Shown: in pieces, positions 10,583 to 19,499 of the stretch | Numbering within the stretch: the first letter of the stretch is position 1 | How the letters are laid out: the number at the start of each line of letters is the position of its first letter | Origin: Streptomyces lasiicapitis | Lineage (GTDB): Bacteria > Actinomycetota > Actinomycetes > Streptomycetales > Streptomycetaceae | Assembly: GCF_014646335.1 (NCBI RefSeq) | Contig: NZ_BMNG01000005.1 | Coordinates: 433,543-497,542 of the forward strand | Reading direction: 5' to 3' | DNA length: 64,000 nt | The notes under the pieces: generated by a model | What the model saw: only the letters and a program-made list of their open reading frames with translations | The model's database searches: none | What the model was told of the DNA's origin: nothing | Position numbers and translations under genes: made by a program

Positions 10583-11602
10583 ATGGAACTTCACGACGTC
10601 TGGTTCGTCCTCATCGCCGTCCTGTGGACCGGCTACTTCTTCCTCGAAGGCTTCGACTTCGGGGTCGGTGTCCTCACCAAGCTGCTCGCCCGTGACCGGA
10701 CCGAGAAGCGCGTCCTGATCAACACCATCGGTCCCGTGTGGGACGGCAACGAGGTGTGGCTGCTCACCGCGGGCGGCGCGACCTTCGCGGCCTTCCCCGA
10801 GTGGTACGCGACGCTGTTCTCCGGTTTCTATCTGCCACTGCTGATCATCCTGCTCTGCCTGATCATCCGCGGTGTCGCCTTCGAGTACCGCGCGAAGCGG
10901 CCCGAGGAGCGCTGGCAGACCAACTGGGAGCACGCGATCTTCTGGAGCTCGCTGATCCCGGCGGTGCTGTGGGGTGTGGCCTTCGGCAACATCGTGCGGG
11001 GCGTGAAGATCGACGCGCACAAGGAGTACGTGGGCAACTTCTGGGACCTGCTCAACCCGTACTCGATCCTGGGCGGCCTGGTCACTCTCACCCTCTTCAC
11101 CTTCCACGGCACGGTGTTCACCGCGCTGAAGACGGTGGGCGACATCCGGATGCGGGCGCGCAGGCTGGCGCTCGTCCTGGGCCTGGTCACCGCGGTGCTC
11201 GCGCTCGGCTTCCTCATCTGGACGCAGGCCGACAACGGCGACGGCAAGAGCCTGGCCGCGATGATCGTGGCGGTGGTGTCCCTGGTGGCGGCCATCGGGG
11301 CGATCAAACTCGGGCGCGAGGGCTGGTCATTCGCGCTCTCGGGTCTGACCATCGTCGCGGCCGTCGCGATGCTCTTCCTGACGCTGTTCCCGAACGTCAT
11401 GCCGTCGTCGCTGAACGAGGACTGGAGCCTCACGGTCACCAACGCCTCGTCGACGCCCTACACCCTGAAGATCATGACGTGGTGCGCGGGCATCGCGACT
11501 CCGGTCGTGCTGCTGTATCAGTCGTGGACGTACTGGGTGTTCCGCAAGCGGATCGGTACGCAGCACATCGCGTCGGATGTTCCGGCCGACGCCGCGCACT
11601 GA
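10583..11602 (+). CDS. cydB: Cytochrome bd oxidase subunit II
   Basis: 339 residues with eight or nine hydrophobic helices. The N-terminal WFVLIAVLWTGYFFLEGFDFGVG segment is diagnostic of CydB. It lies 18 bp after cydA with a GAAGAAGGGGG ribosome-binding site, so the two are cotranscribed. It partners CydA in the bd oxidase. Confidence 0.97.
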   Translation: MELHDVWFVLIAVLWTGYFFLEGFDFGVGVLTKLLARDRTEKRVLINTIGPVWDGNEVWLLTAGGATFAAFPEWYATLFSGFYLPLLIILLCLIIRGVAFEYRAKRPEERWQTNWEHAIFWSSLIPAVLWGVAFGNIVRGVKIDAHKEYVGNFWDLLNPYSILGGLVTLTLFTFHGTVFTALKTVGDIRMRARRLALVLGLVTAVLALGFLIWTQADNGDGKSLAAMIVAVVSLVAAIGAIKLGREGWSFALSGLTIVAAVAMLFLTLFPNVMPSSLNEDWSLTVTNASSTPYTLKIMTWCAGIATPVVLLYQSWTYWVFRKRIGTQHIASDVPADAAH

Positions 11603-11684
11603 GTCCCTCCGCGCACGGTCTCTCAGTGCACGGTCTCTCCGTGCCTGAGCCAACTCTCTGAATGCCCAAGGTTCTTGGGAGGGT

Positions 11685-14600
11685 GTGTTTCACGTGAAAC
11701 CGATCGACCCGCGTCTGTTCCGGTACGCCCGCGCCACTCGCTTCTTCTTGGCGGCCGTGGTGATTCTCGGCCTGGCCGGTGCGGGGTTGGTCGTCGCCCA
11801 GGCCATGCTGATCGCCGAGATCGTGGTCGGCGGCTTCCAGCAGGGCTTCGCCGTCGGTGACTTGGGCACACCGCTGGTCCTGCTCGCGGCGGTGGCCGTG
11901 GGCAGGGCGGTGGTGGCCTGGCTGACCGAACTCGCCGCGCACCGGGCGAGCGCGGCGGTCAAGTCGGAGCTGCGGGGGCGGTTGCTCGAGCGGGCGGGGG
12001 AGCTCGGCCCGGGTTGGCTGAGCGGCCAGCGGACAGGGTCCCTCATCACCCTGGCCACGCGCGGCGTGGACGCCCTCGACGACTACTTCTCGCGCTATCT
12101 GCCGCAGTTGGGGCTCGCGGTGGTGGTGCCTGCGGCGGTGCTGCTGCGCGTGGCCACCGAGGACTGGGTGTCGGCGGCGATCATTGTCGGAACGCTGCCG
12201 CTCATCCCCGTCTTCATGATGCTGATCGGCTGGGCCACGCAGGCCCGCATGGATCGTCAGTGGCAGCTCCTCTCCCGGCTGTCCGGGCACTTCCTCGACG
12301 TCGTCGCGGGCTTGCCGACGCTGAAGGTGTTCGGCCGGGCCAAGGCGCAGGCCGAGTCGATCCGGAAGATCACGGGTGAGTACCGGCGGGCGACGATGCG
12401 GACGCTGCGCATCGCGTTCCTGTCGTCGTTCGCCCTCGAACTTCTCGCCACGATCTCGGTGGCGCTGGTCGCCGTCACCATCGGCATGCGGCTCGTCCAC
12501 GGGGACATGGCGCTGTACGACGGCTTGGTGATCCTCATCCTCGCGCCCGAGGCGTACTTGCCGTTGCGGCAGGTGGGGGCGCGGTATCACGCCGCAGCGG
12601 AGGGGCTGGCTGCGGCGGAGGAGATTTTCGCTGTGCTTGAGGCCCCGGTTCCCGCCGGGGGGTCGGCGGTTGTGCCCGGGGGCGGTGCGGTGGGCGTGGC
12701 CGTGGAGGGTGCGATTGGCGTGGCCGTGGAAGGGGTCACGGTCCGGTACCCCGGGCGGGCGGCCGACGCTGTGTCCGGGGTGTCGTTCGCGGTCGAGCCC
12801 GGGGAGACGGTGGCCCTGGTGGGGCCGAGCGGGTCGGGCAAGTCGACGCTTCTGAACGTGTTGTTGGGCTTCGTGCCGCCGACGGAGGGGCGCGTGCTTG
12901 TCGGCGGGGCCGAGCTGGCCGGGGTTTCCCTGGCGGGGTGGCGGGAGCGGGTCGCCTGGGTGCCGCAGCGGCCGTACCTGTTCGCCGGGACCATTGGCGA
13001 GAACGTTCGGCTCGCGCGTCCGGAGGCGGATGACGCGGCCGTGGTGGACGCGCTGTGTGCGGCGGGGGCCTGGGAGTTCGTGGGTGGGCTGCCCCGGGGC
13101 GTGGAGACCGTCCTGGGGGAGGACGGGGTCGGGTTGTCCGCCGGGCAGCGGCAGCGGGTCGCTCTGGCGCGGGCGTTCCTGGCCGACCGGCCTGTGGTGC
13201 TCCTTGATGAGCCCACCGCCGCGTTGGACGGGGAGACCGAGGCGGGGATCGTAGAGGCGGTCCGGAGGCTGGCCGTCGGCCGGACTGTGGTGATGGTGGT
13301 GCATCGGCCTGCGTTGTTGGATGTGGCCGATCGGGTGGTGCGGGTGGACGTTGCAGGGGGAGACCCCATTGAGCAGGGGATGCCCCACTCGCCCTGCGAC
13401 ACGACTGCCCACAACGGAACAAGCAACGATGCCGTGGACCTGGGCGAGGGCTCGTTCAGTGACCCTGTGTCCGACAGTGAACGGGCGGGCGGGTGGGAGA
13501 ACTCCCGCCCGAGCGGCGGGGTGTTGGCTCGGGTCAGGGGTGCCGCGCGGCAGTGCCGGGGCAGGTTGGCGCTGGCCCTGCTGTTGGGCAGCCTCGCGCT
13601 GGGCAGTGCTGTGGGGCTCATGGCCACGTCCGGGTGGCTGATCTCGCGGGCGTCGGAACAGCCTCCGGTGATGTACCTGATGATCGCCGTCACGGCGACC
13701 CGCGCCTTCGGCATCGGAAGGGCCGTCTTCCGCTACGCCGAGCGCCTCGTGTCGCACGACGCGGTCCTGCGGATGCTGGCCGACACCAGGGTCGCCGTGT
13801 TCCGGCGCCTGGAACGCCTCGCCCCCGCGGGCCTGCGCGGCACCCGCCGCGGCGACCTGCTCTCCCGCCTCGTCGCCGACGTGGACGCCCTCCAGGACTA
13901 CTGGCTGCGCTGGCTCCTTCCGGCCGGTGCCGCGGCCGTCGTCGGCGCCGGAGCCGTCGGGTTCACGGCGTGGCTGCTCCCGGAGGCGGGTGCCGTCCTG
14001 GCCGTCGGCCTGCTGGCCGCGGGCGTCGGCGTCCCCCTGGTGAGCGGCGCCGTCGCCCGCCGCGCGGAACGCAAGCTGGCCCCCGCCCGCGGGGTGCTCG
14101 CCACCAGGGTGGCCGATCTGCTCACGGGCACCGCCGAGTTGACGGTCGCGGGCGCCCTGAGGCGACGTACCGACAAGGCGAAGGAAGCGGACGCCGAGCT
14201 GACGCGCATCGCCTCGCGCACGGCGAGCGCCACCGCGCTCGGCGACGGACTCACCGCGCTCGCCACCGGCCTCACCGTGGCCGCGGCGGCGCTCGTCGGC
14301 GTCCAGGGCGTGCACGACGGCAGGCTCAGCGGTGTCGCGCTGGCCGTCGTCGTCCTCACCCCGCTCGCCGCGTTCGAGGCGGTCATGGGGCTGCCGCTCG
14401 CCGTGCAGTACCGCCAGCGCGTGAAGAAGAGCGCCGAGCGGGTCCACGAGGTCCTGGACGCCCCCGAACCCGTCCCGGACCCCACCGCACCCGCACTCGC
14501 GGAACCCCCGCGGACGCCCTTCCCGCTGCGTCTCGAAGGCCTGCGGGCCCGCTACGAAGGGCAGGAGCGGGACGCCCTCGCGGACGTCACTCTCAGCCTG

Positions 14601-15272
14601 GAGCGCGGCCGCCGCGTCGCTGTCGTCGGCCCGTCCGGGTCCGGCAAGACGACGCTCGCCCACGTCCTGCTGCGCTTCCTGGGCGCGCACGAAGGGACGT
14701 ACACGCTCGGCGGCACGGACGTGTCGGCGCTCGACGGCGACACCGTGCGCCGCTTCGTCGGCCTGTGCGCGCAGGACGCACACGTCTTCGACAGCTCGCT
14801 GCGCGAGAACCTGCTGCTCGCGCGGAAGGACGCAGACGACGACGCGCTGTACGGGGCGCTCGCGGAGGCACGGCTCGACGGCTGGGTGCGGTCCCTGCCC
14901 GACGGGCTCGACACCCTCGTCGGCGAGCACGGAGCACGCCTCTCCGGAGGCCAGCGGCAGCGCCTCGCGCTCGCCCGCGCCCTGCTCGCCGACTTCCCCG
15001 TCCTCGTACTCGACGAGCCCGCCGAACACCTCGACCTGCCGACCGCCGACGCCCTCACCACCGACCTGCTCGCGGCCACCGAGGGCCGTACGACGCTGCT
15101 CATCACGCACCGTCTCGCCGGACTCGACAAAGTTGACGAGGTGCTCGTCCTGGAGGAGGGGCGGGTCGCGCAGCGCGGTACGTACGCGGAGCTGGTGGCC
15201 GTCGACGGGCCGCTGCGGCGGATGCGGGAGCGGGAGTCGGCGGCGGATCTGCTGACCGGGGTGGGCGGCTGA
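11685..15272 (+). CDS. cydCD: Fused CydD-CydC ABC exporter for cytochrome bd assembly
   Basis: 1195 residues: two complete ABC half-exporters in one chain. The CydD half has membrane helices about 20-300, Walker A GPSGSGKST near 380 and signature LSAGQRQR near 483. The CydC half starts near 615, with Walker A GPSGSGKTT near 982 and LSGGQRQR near 1086. It exports thiols (cysteine/glutathione-type in E. coli) and haem-related cargo needed to assemble the bd oxidase. Fusion is usual in actinobacteria. GTG at 11685 follows GGGAGGG. Codons 2-5 (F-H-V-K) are encoded by a parS site. A 24-bp tandem repeat (GVAVEGA/GVAVEGV) sits in the linker just before the first nucleotide-binding domain. Confidence 0.96.
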   Translation: MFHVKPIDPRLFRYARATRFFLAAVVILGLAGAGLVVAQAMLIAEIVVGGFQQGFAVGDLGTPLVLLAAVAVGRAVVAWLTELAAHRASAAVKSELRGRLLERAGELGPGWLSGQRTGSLITLATRGVDALDDYFSRYLPQLGLAVVVPAAVLLRVATEDWVSAAIIVGTLPLIPVFMMLIGWATQARMDRQWQLLSRLSGHFLDVVAGLPTLKVFGRAKAQAESIRKITGEYRRATMRTLRIAFLSSFALELLATISVALVAVTIGMRLVHGDMALYDGLVILILAPEAYLPLRQVGARYHAAAEGLAAAEEIFAVLEAPVPAGGSAVVPGGGAVGVAVEGAIGVAVEGVTVRYPGRAADAVSGVSFAVEPGETVALVGPSGSGKSTLLNVLLGFVPPTEGRVLVGGAELAGVSLAGWRERVAWVPQRPYLFAGTIGENVRLARPEADDAAVVDALCAAGAWEFVGGLPRGVETVLGEDGVGLSAGQRQRVALARAFLADRPVVLLDEPTAALDGETEAGIVEAVRRLAVGRTVVMVVHRPALLDVADRVVRVDVAGGDPIEQGMPHSPCDTTAHNGTSNDAVDLGEGSFSDPVSDSERAGGWENSRPSGGVLARVRGAARQCRGRLALALLLGSLALGSAVGLMATSGWLISRASEQPPVMYLMIAVTATRAFGIGRAVFRYAERLVSHDAVLRMLADTRVAVFRRLERLAPAGLRGTRRGDLLSRLVADVDALQDYWLRWLLPAGAAAVVGAGAVGFTAWLLPEAGAVLAVGLLAAGVGVPLVSGAVARRAERKLAPARGVLATRVADLLTGTAELTVAGALRRRTDKAKEADAELTRIASRTASATALGDGLTALATGLTVAAAALVGVQGVHDGRLSGVALAVVVLTPLAAFEAVMGLPLAVQYRQRVKKSAERVHEVLDAPEPVPDPTAPALAEPPRTPFPLRLEGLRARYEGQERDALADVTLSLERGRRVAVVGPSGSGKTTLAHVLLRFLGAHEGTYTLGGTDVSALDGDTVRRFVGLCAQDAHVFDSSLRENLLLARKDADDDALYGALAEARLDGWVRSLPDGLDTLVGEHGARLSGGQRQRLALARALLADFPVLVLDEPAEHLDLPTADALTTDLLAATEGRTTLLITHRLAGLDKVDEVLVLEEGRVAQRGTYAELVAVDGPLRRMRERESAADLLTGVGG
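11687..11700. other. parS centromere site (ParB-binding palindrome)
   Basis: gtttcacgtgaaac is a perfect 14-bp palindrome identical to the Streptomyces parS consensus to which ParB binds during origin segregation. It overlaps the first codons of cydCD, which explains the otherwise odd FHVK N-terminus. parS sites cluster around oriC, so this places the window in the origin region. Confidence 0.93.
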
Positions 15273-15398
15273 GGGGGCGGCACCGATGAGCGCGGCGGGA
15301 GGCTGAGGGGGGTGACCGCGGACCGCGGTGGCGCCGCCCGTCGGGGCCCGGTGAAGGCTCGACTTTCCCTGGCAAATCGGACTAACTACGCTCAGGGC

Positions 15399-17153
15399 AT
15401 GCCTGTCCCCCCGGCCTCCGCGCCCACCCCGCCCCCTGAGGCGACTCCGAGCCCGGAAGGCCCCCCGGACTCGGCGGAGGCGGCGGCGCGGGCGACCCGC
15501 AGTCTCCAGGGGCTGTCCACCGAGCTGACCGCGCGCGTACCGCAGCTCCTGGAGGCGATGCGTTCCGTCGGCACCGGGCTCGAACTGCACACCACCCTGG
15601 ACCGCATCTGCGAGACCGCGGCCGAGCTCACGGACGCCCACTACGCCGCGATCGGCGTCGTCTCCGAAGACGGCGACGGGCTCTCCGACTTCGTCTACAC
15701 CGGCATCGACGAGGAGACCGCCGCCCGCATCGGACACCTCCCGGACGGCCATCGCGGCCTGCTCGGCGCGCTCATCCACCAGCCGGAGACGCTGCGCCTC
15801 GCCGACCTCGCCACCGATCCGCGCTCCTGCGGCTTCCCCGCCCACCACCCGCCGATGCGCAGCTTCCTGGGGGTGCCGATCCGCGTCCAGGGGGAGATCT
15901 TCGGCAATCTCTATCTCACGGAGAAGCGCGGCGGGGGCGAGTTCAACGACTACGACGTGCACATGGTGCGCGTGCTCGCCACGGAGGCCGGCATCGCGAT
16001 CGGCAACGCGCGCCTGTACGAGGCCGCCAAGCAGCGCGAGCGGTGGATCGACGGCTCCGTGGCGGTCACCACGGCGCTGCTTTCGGGTTCCGACGCGGAG
16101 GACGCGCTCGCGGTCGTCGCCGAGCAGGCGCGCCATCTGGCCGACTCGGCGGCCGGGATCGTGCTGCTGCCCGACGAGGAGGGCGGCATGGAGATCGTCG
16201 CCGTGTCCTCGGAGGAGCCCATCGGGGCGCTCGGCGTGGCGGTGCCCCCAGAGAGCCGCATCATCGCCGACCTCCTCGACGGGCAGGCCGTGTTCATCGA
16301 CGACGCGGCCACGGACCCGCGCATCATGACCGACCTGGCGCGGCACTACGGCCCCGCCATGATGCTGCCCCTGCAGAGCGACGGCCGGGTCCTGGGGACG
16401 CTGGTCACGCCCCGCGCGCGCGGGGCACGCCCCTTCACGGAGGCCGAGCGGACCCTCGCCGCCCAGTTCGCCTCGCAGGCCGCGCTCGCGCTGATGATGG
16501 CAGAGGCGCAGCGCGACCGGGAGCGGCTCGCCGTCTACGAGGACCGCGACCGGATCGCCCGCGATCTGCACGACCTCGTCATCCAGCGGCTGTTCGCCAC
16601 CGGGATGATGCTGGAGAGCGCCCAGCGGCGGTCCGTCGTGCCGGAGGTCCAGCGGGGCGTCGGCAAGGCCGTCGACGAGCTGGACGTCACGATCCAGGAG
16701 ATCCGTACGGCGATCTTCGCGCTCCAGCAGGGGCCCGCCGAAGCACCCGCGGGGCTGCGCACCCGCGTCCTGCGCGAGATCAACATGGCGGCCGTGCCGC
16801 TCGGCTTCAAGCCCTCGCACCACTTCGTGGGCCCCGTCGACACGGTCGTCGGCGAGCTCACCGGCAAGAACCTCATCGCGGCGCTCCGCGAGGCCCTGTC
16901 GAACGCCTTCCGGCACGCGCAGGCCGCCCGCATCGACGTCGTCGTCGACTCCACGCTGACGCTGCCCGACGGGGAGCGGGGCGTACGCCTGACCGTCGCG
17001 GACGACGGCGTCGGCATCGCGGAGGGCGGCCGCCGCAGCGGCTTGAAGAACCTCAAGCGGCGCGCGGAGTCGCTGGGCGGCGACAGTTGGTACGGGCCCG
17101 GGATCGGGGAGGACGGGGGCGGGACGACGGTGGTGTGGCAGGCGCCGTACTGA
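15399..17153 (+). CDS. GAF-domain sensor histidine kinase (DevS-like)
   Basis: 584 residues. Two GAF domains (about 50-200 and 215-365) precede a HisKA_3 dimerisation domain with phospho-acceptor His in ARDLHDLVIQRL (about residue 390). A C-terminal ATPase domain follows (N-box ALSNAFRHA; DDGVGI; GLKNLKRRA). This is the DevS/DosS architecture for redox, O2 or NO sensing, although haem binding cannot be judged from sequence. There is no response regulator beside it. The ATG at 15399 has no Shine-Dalgarno sequence and a TAACTA element lies about 20 bp before it, so a leaderless transcript is possible. Its place after cydCD suggests a link to respiration. Confidence 0.9.
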   Translation: MPVPPASAPTPPPEATPSPEGPPDSAEAAARATRSLQGLSTELTARVPQLLEAMRSVGTGLELHTTLDRICETAAELTDAHYAAIGVVSEDGDGLSDFVYTGIDEETAARIGHLPDGHRGLLGALIHQPETLRLADLATDPRSCGFPAHHPPMRSFLGVPIRVQGEIFGNLYLTEKRGGGEFNDYDVHMVRVLATEAGIAIGNARLYEAAKQRERWIDGSVAVTTALLSGSDAEDALAVVAEQARHLADSAAGIVLLPDEEGGMEIVAVSSEEPIGALGVAVPPESRIIADLLDGQAVFIDDAATDPRIMTDLARHYGPAMMLPLQSDGRVLGTLVTPRARGARPFTEAERTLAAQFASQAALALMMAEAQRDRERLAVYEDRDRIARDLHDLVIQRLFATGMMLESAQRRSVVPEVQRGVGKAVDELDVTIQEIRTAIFALQQGPAEAPAGLRTRVLREINMAAVPLGFKPSHHFVGPVDTVVGELTGKNLIAALREALSNAFRHAQAARIDVVVDSTLTLPDGERGVRLTVADDGVGIAEGGRRSGLKNLKRRAESLGGDSWYGPGIGEDGGGTTVVWQAPY

Positions 17154-17313
17154 GTGCCTGGGCTGGGTGTGCCCTGGGTTCCCGGGGCTGCCCGACCACC
17201 CGCTTCCGGGCGCCCTGTTCGGCCGTATCCGGGTGCCCCGTACGGGTCACCCGGTCCCCCACGCGTACGAGTCCCCCGGGCGCGCCGCGCGCCTGCGGGC
17301 AACGATCCGGGAC

Positions 17314-18381
17314 ATGCGCCCACTGCCTCGCCGCCCGTTCGTCGTGCCGGTCCTGTTGTGCGCGCTCGTCGCCCTCTCCGCGCCCCGGACCGCGGCCGCC
17401 GACGGGGGCGAAGGGAGCCCCGGACCGGGCCCGGACGGCCACGGGGTGGGCGCCGACGTGGCGCGGCTCTACGAAGAGGCGCAGACGGCCACGCTGCGGT
17501 ACGAGGCCGGGCAGCGGGCGGCCGACGTGCAGCGCGCCCGCGTCACGCGGCTCGACCAGCTGCTCGCCAAGGAGCGGTTCCAGGTCGACGTACTGCACAA
17601 GGATCTGGGCCGGATGGCCAGCGCCCAGTACCGCACCGGCGGCGGGCTGCCGCTCACCGCGCGGCTGCTGCTCGCGGACGACCCCGACGAACTGCTGCGC
17701 GGCAGGCGCGTCGTGGGGCAGGCGGACCTCGCCGTCACCAACGCCGTCGCCCGCACCCAGCGGGCCGCGGCCAGGCTCGACACCGCCAAGCGGTCCGCCG
17801 ACCGCGCCCGGGGCGTGCTCGACCGGCGCACGACGCAGCTCGCGAGCCTGAAGCGGGGCATCGAGGAGAAGCTGGAGTCGGCGCGGTGGACGCTGCAGGG
17901 CGAGGCCGACCGGTCGGTCGCGGCCGGCCGGTGCCGGGGCGCGGTGCGGCTCGCGCAGCCGCAATCGCCGTCCACGCGCGCGTGGGTGCCGCCGTTGGAG
18001 ACGTACGACCTGTCCGCGGGCTTCGACAGCGCCGGTGAGCGCTGGGCGGGCCGGCACACCGGGCAGGACTTCGCCGTCGACATCGGCGCCCCGGTGCGGG
18101 CGGTGGGCGCCGGCCGTGTGGAGCGGGTCGCCTGCGGCGGCGGCTTCGGCATCGAGGTCGTCGTGCGGCACGACGACGGCTACTACACGCAGTACGCCCA
18201 CCTCGCGTCCGCCGCCGTCGACCAGGGGGAGCTGGTGCGCGCGGGCCAGTGGGTCGGCCAGGCGGGCACCACCGGCAACTCGACGGGCCCGCACCTGCAC
18301 TTCGAAGCACGCGTGACACCGGACCTGGGCTCGGGCGTGGACCCGGTGAAGTGGCTGGCGGAGCGGGGGGTCGGCCTCTGA
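17314..18381 (+). CDS. Secreted M23-family peptidoglycan endopeptidase-like protein
   Basis: 355 residues. A signal peptide (about 1-28) is followed by a Gly-rich stretch, a long coiled-coil region (about 45-200, rich in Arg/Leu/Glu) and an M23 domain (about 235-340). The zinc ligands are the HTGQDFAVD motif and the HLHF motif, with the middle His in the YAHL segment. This is the EnvC/NlpD-like coiled-coil plus LytM layout, so it may cut cell-wall peptides or activate an amidase. The ATG at 17314 begins the signal peptide. Confidence 0.88.
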   Translation: MRPLPRRPFVVPVLLCALVALSAPRTAAADGGEGSPGPGPDGHGVGADVARLYEEAQTATLRYEAGQRAADVQRARVTRLDQLLAKERFQVDVLHKDLGRMASAQYRTGGGLPLTARLLLADDPDELLRGRRVVGQADLAVTNAVARTQRAAARLDTAKRSADRARGVLDRRTTQLASLKRGIEEKLESARWTLQGEADRSVAAGRCRGAVRLAQPQSPSTRAWVPPLETYDLSAGFDSAGERWAGRHTGQDFAVDIGAPVRAVGAGRVERVACGGGFGIEVVVRHDDGYYTQYAHLASAAVDQGELVRAGQWVGQAGTTGNSTGPHLHFEARVTPDLGSGVDPVKWLAERGVGL

Positions 18382-18430
18382 GGCTGCCGGCCGGGGGCCG
18401 CTGCGGCGGGTGGTCGGCGCCCACGGCGCT

Positions 18431-18500
18431 CTCTCCGGAGAGGGGCGTTTCCCAGCGCACCCGGTCGAGGCGCCCCCGCCAGAACAGGCGCCCCCGCCAG
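18431..18500. terminator. Convergent-gene spacer with palindrome and direct repeats
   Basis: Between convergent stops (18381 and 18502) lie the 12-bp palindrome ctctccggagag (18431-18442) and two exact 15-bp direct repeats aggcgcccccgccag (18468-18482 and 18486-18500). The palindrome may act as a weak bidirectional terminator. The purpose of the repeats is unknown. Confidence 0.35.
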
Positions 18501-18501
18501 G

Positions 18502-19368
18502 CTAGAGCCGCGCCAGTATTCGTTCGATGACCACCGCGACGCCGTCCTCGTTGTTGGCGACGGTGCGGCCGGACGCGGCGGCGACGACGTCCTCGTGGGC
18601 GTTGCCCATCGCGTAGGAGACGCCGGCCCAGGTGAGCATCTCGACGTCGTTCGGCATGTCTCCGAAGGCGACGACTTCCTCGTGGCTGATGCCGCGCTCG
18701 GCGCAGCACAGGGCGAGCGTGCTGGCCTTGGAGACGCCGGGGCCGCTGATCTCCAGGAGCGCGGTCGGGCTGGACCGGGTGATCTCCACGAGGCCGCCCA
18801 CGGCCGCGCGGGCCAGCGTCAGGAAGGCGTCCGGCGAGAGGTCGGGGTGGTGGGCGAGGACCTTGAGCACGGGCTGGTCGGCGCAGTCGGACTCGGCCGC
18901 GAGGAGCTTCTCGGCGGGCGCGACGCCGACGGTGGGGTCCAGGTGCAGCGGCGGATAGGCCGGTTCGTGGTGCACCCCGCCGGTCCGCTCGATGGCGAAG
19001 GACGTGCCGGGAGCTGCCGCGCGCAGGATGCCGATGACGTCGAGGGCGGTGGCGGGCGACAGGTCCCGCACCTTCACGAAGCGGTGCCCGCCGGGCCCGC
19101 CGTGCAGGTCGACGACGGCGGCGCCGTTCCCGCAGATCGCCAGGCCGTGGCCGTGCACATGGGCGCTGACGACGTCCATCCAGCGGGCCGGGCGCCCGGT
19201 CACGAAGAAGACCTCGATGCCGGCCGCCTCGGCGGCGGCGAGCGCGGCGACGGTGCGCTCGGAGACGGACTTGTCGTCGCGCAGCAGGGTGCCGTCCAGG
19301 TCCGTGGCGATCAGCCGGGGCGGGACGCTGGAGGCCGGGGTCCGGGGCCGAGGGGTGGTTGAGGTCAC
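18502..19368 (-). CDS. Cof-type HAD-superfamily phosphatase
   Basis: 288 residues. HAD motif I DLDGTLL lies near residue 22, motif II in FVTGRP, and motif IV FGDMPND near the C-terminus, with a Cof-type cap domain between. Members dephosphorylate sugar phosphates, FMN or PLP. The GTG at 19368 is chosen because the family motif starts soon after it; upstream codons run through an inverted repeat. It is a clear paralogue of the HAD gene at 31119-31949 (compare the C-terminal NEDGVAVVIERILARL with [14 protein letters not shown]). Confidence 0.9.
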   Translation of the reverse strand: MTSTTPRPRTPASSVPPRLIATDLDGTLLRDDKSVSERTVAALAAAEAAGIEVFFVTGRPARWMDVVSAHVHGHGLAICGNGAAVVDLHGGPGGHRFVKVRDLSPATALDVIGILRAAAPGTSFAIERTGGVHHEPAYPPLHLDPTVGVAPAEKLLAAESDCADQPVLKVLAHHPDLSPDAFLTLARAAVGGLVEITRSSPTALLEISGPGVSKASTLALCCAERGISHEEVVAFGDMPNDVEMLTWAGVSYAMGNAHEDVVAAASGRTVANNEDGVAVVIERILARL

Positions 19369-19391
19369 GTACGCGATTGTCCCGCATATGC

Positions 19392-19444
19392 GCGCACGGG
19401 TGTGTGGCGGGGCGCACATCTGAGTACGTCACACACCCGTGCGC
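19392..19444. promoter_or_regulatory. Long inverted repeat between the LLM and HAD genes
   Basis: Perfect 15-bp arms, gcgcacgggtgtgtg (19392-19406) and cacacacccgtgcgc (19430-19444), are separated by 23 bp. It follows the LLM stop (19500) and precedes the HAD start (19368), so it could be the LLM terminator or an operator for the HAD gene. Confidence 0.6.
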
Positions 19445-19499
19445 CCCTGCCACACCTCGCGCGACCCGCGGTCGGGTCGGACGCGACCCCGCAGCCAGG

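Noticed and set aside
8693..11107. 804-codon minus-strand frame opposite cydA/cydB
   Set aside because: Antisense of two well-recognised genes; composition of an antisense frame and no ribosome-binding site.
11472..16916. 1814-codon open frame on the minus strand opposite cydCD and the GAF kinase
   Set aside because: High-GC shadow frame: arginine/glycine/histidine-rich product with no domains, fully opposite genes with clear families.
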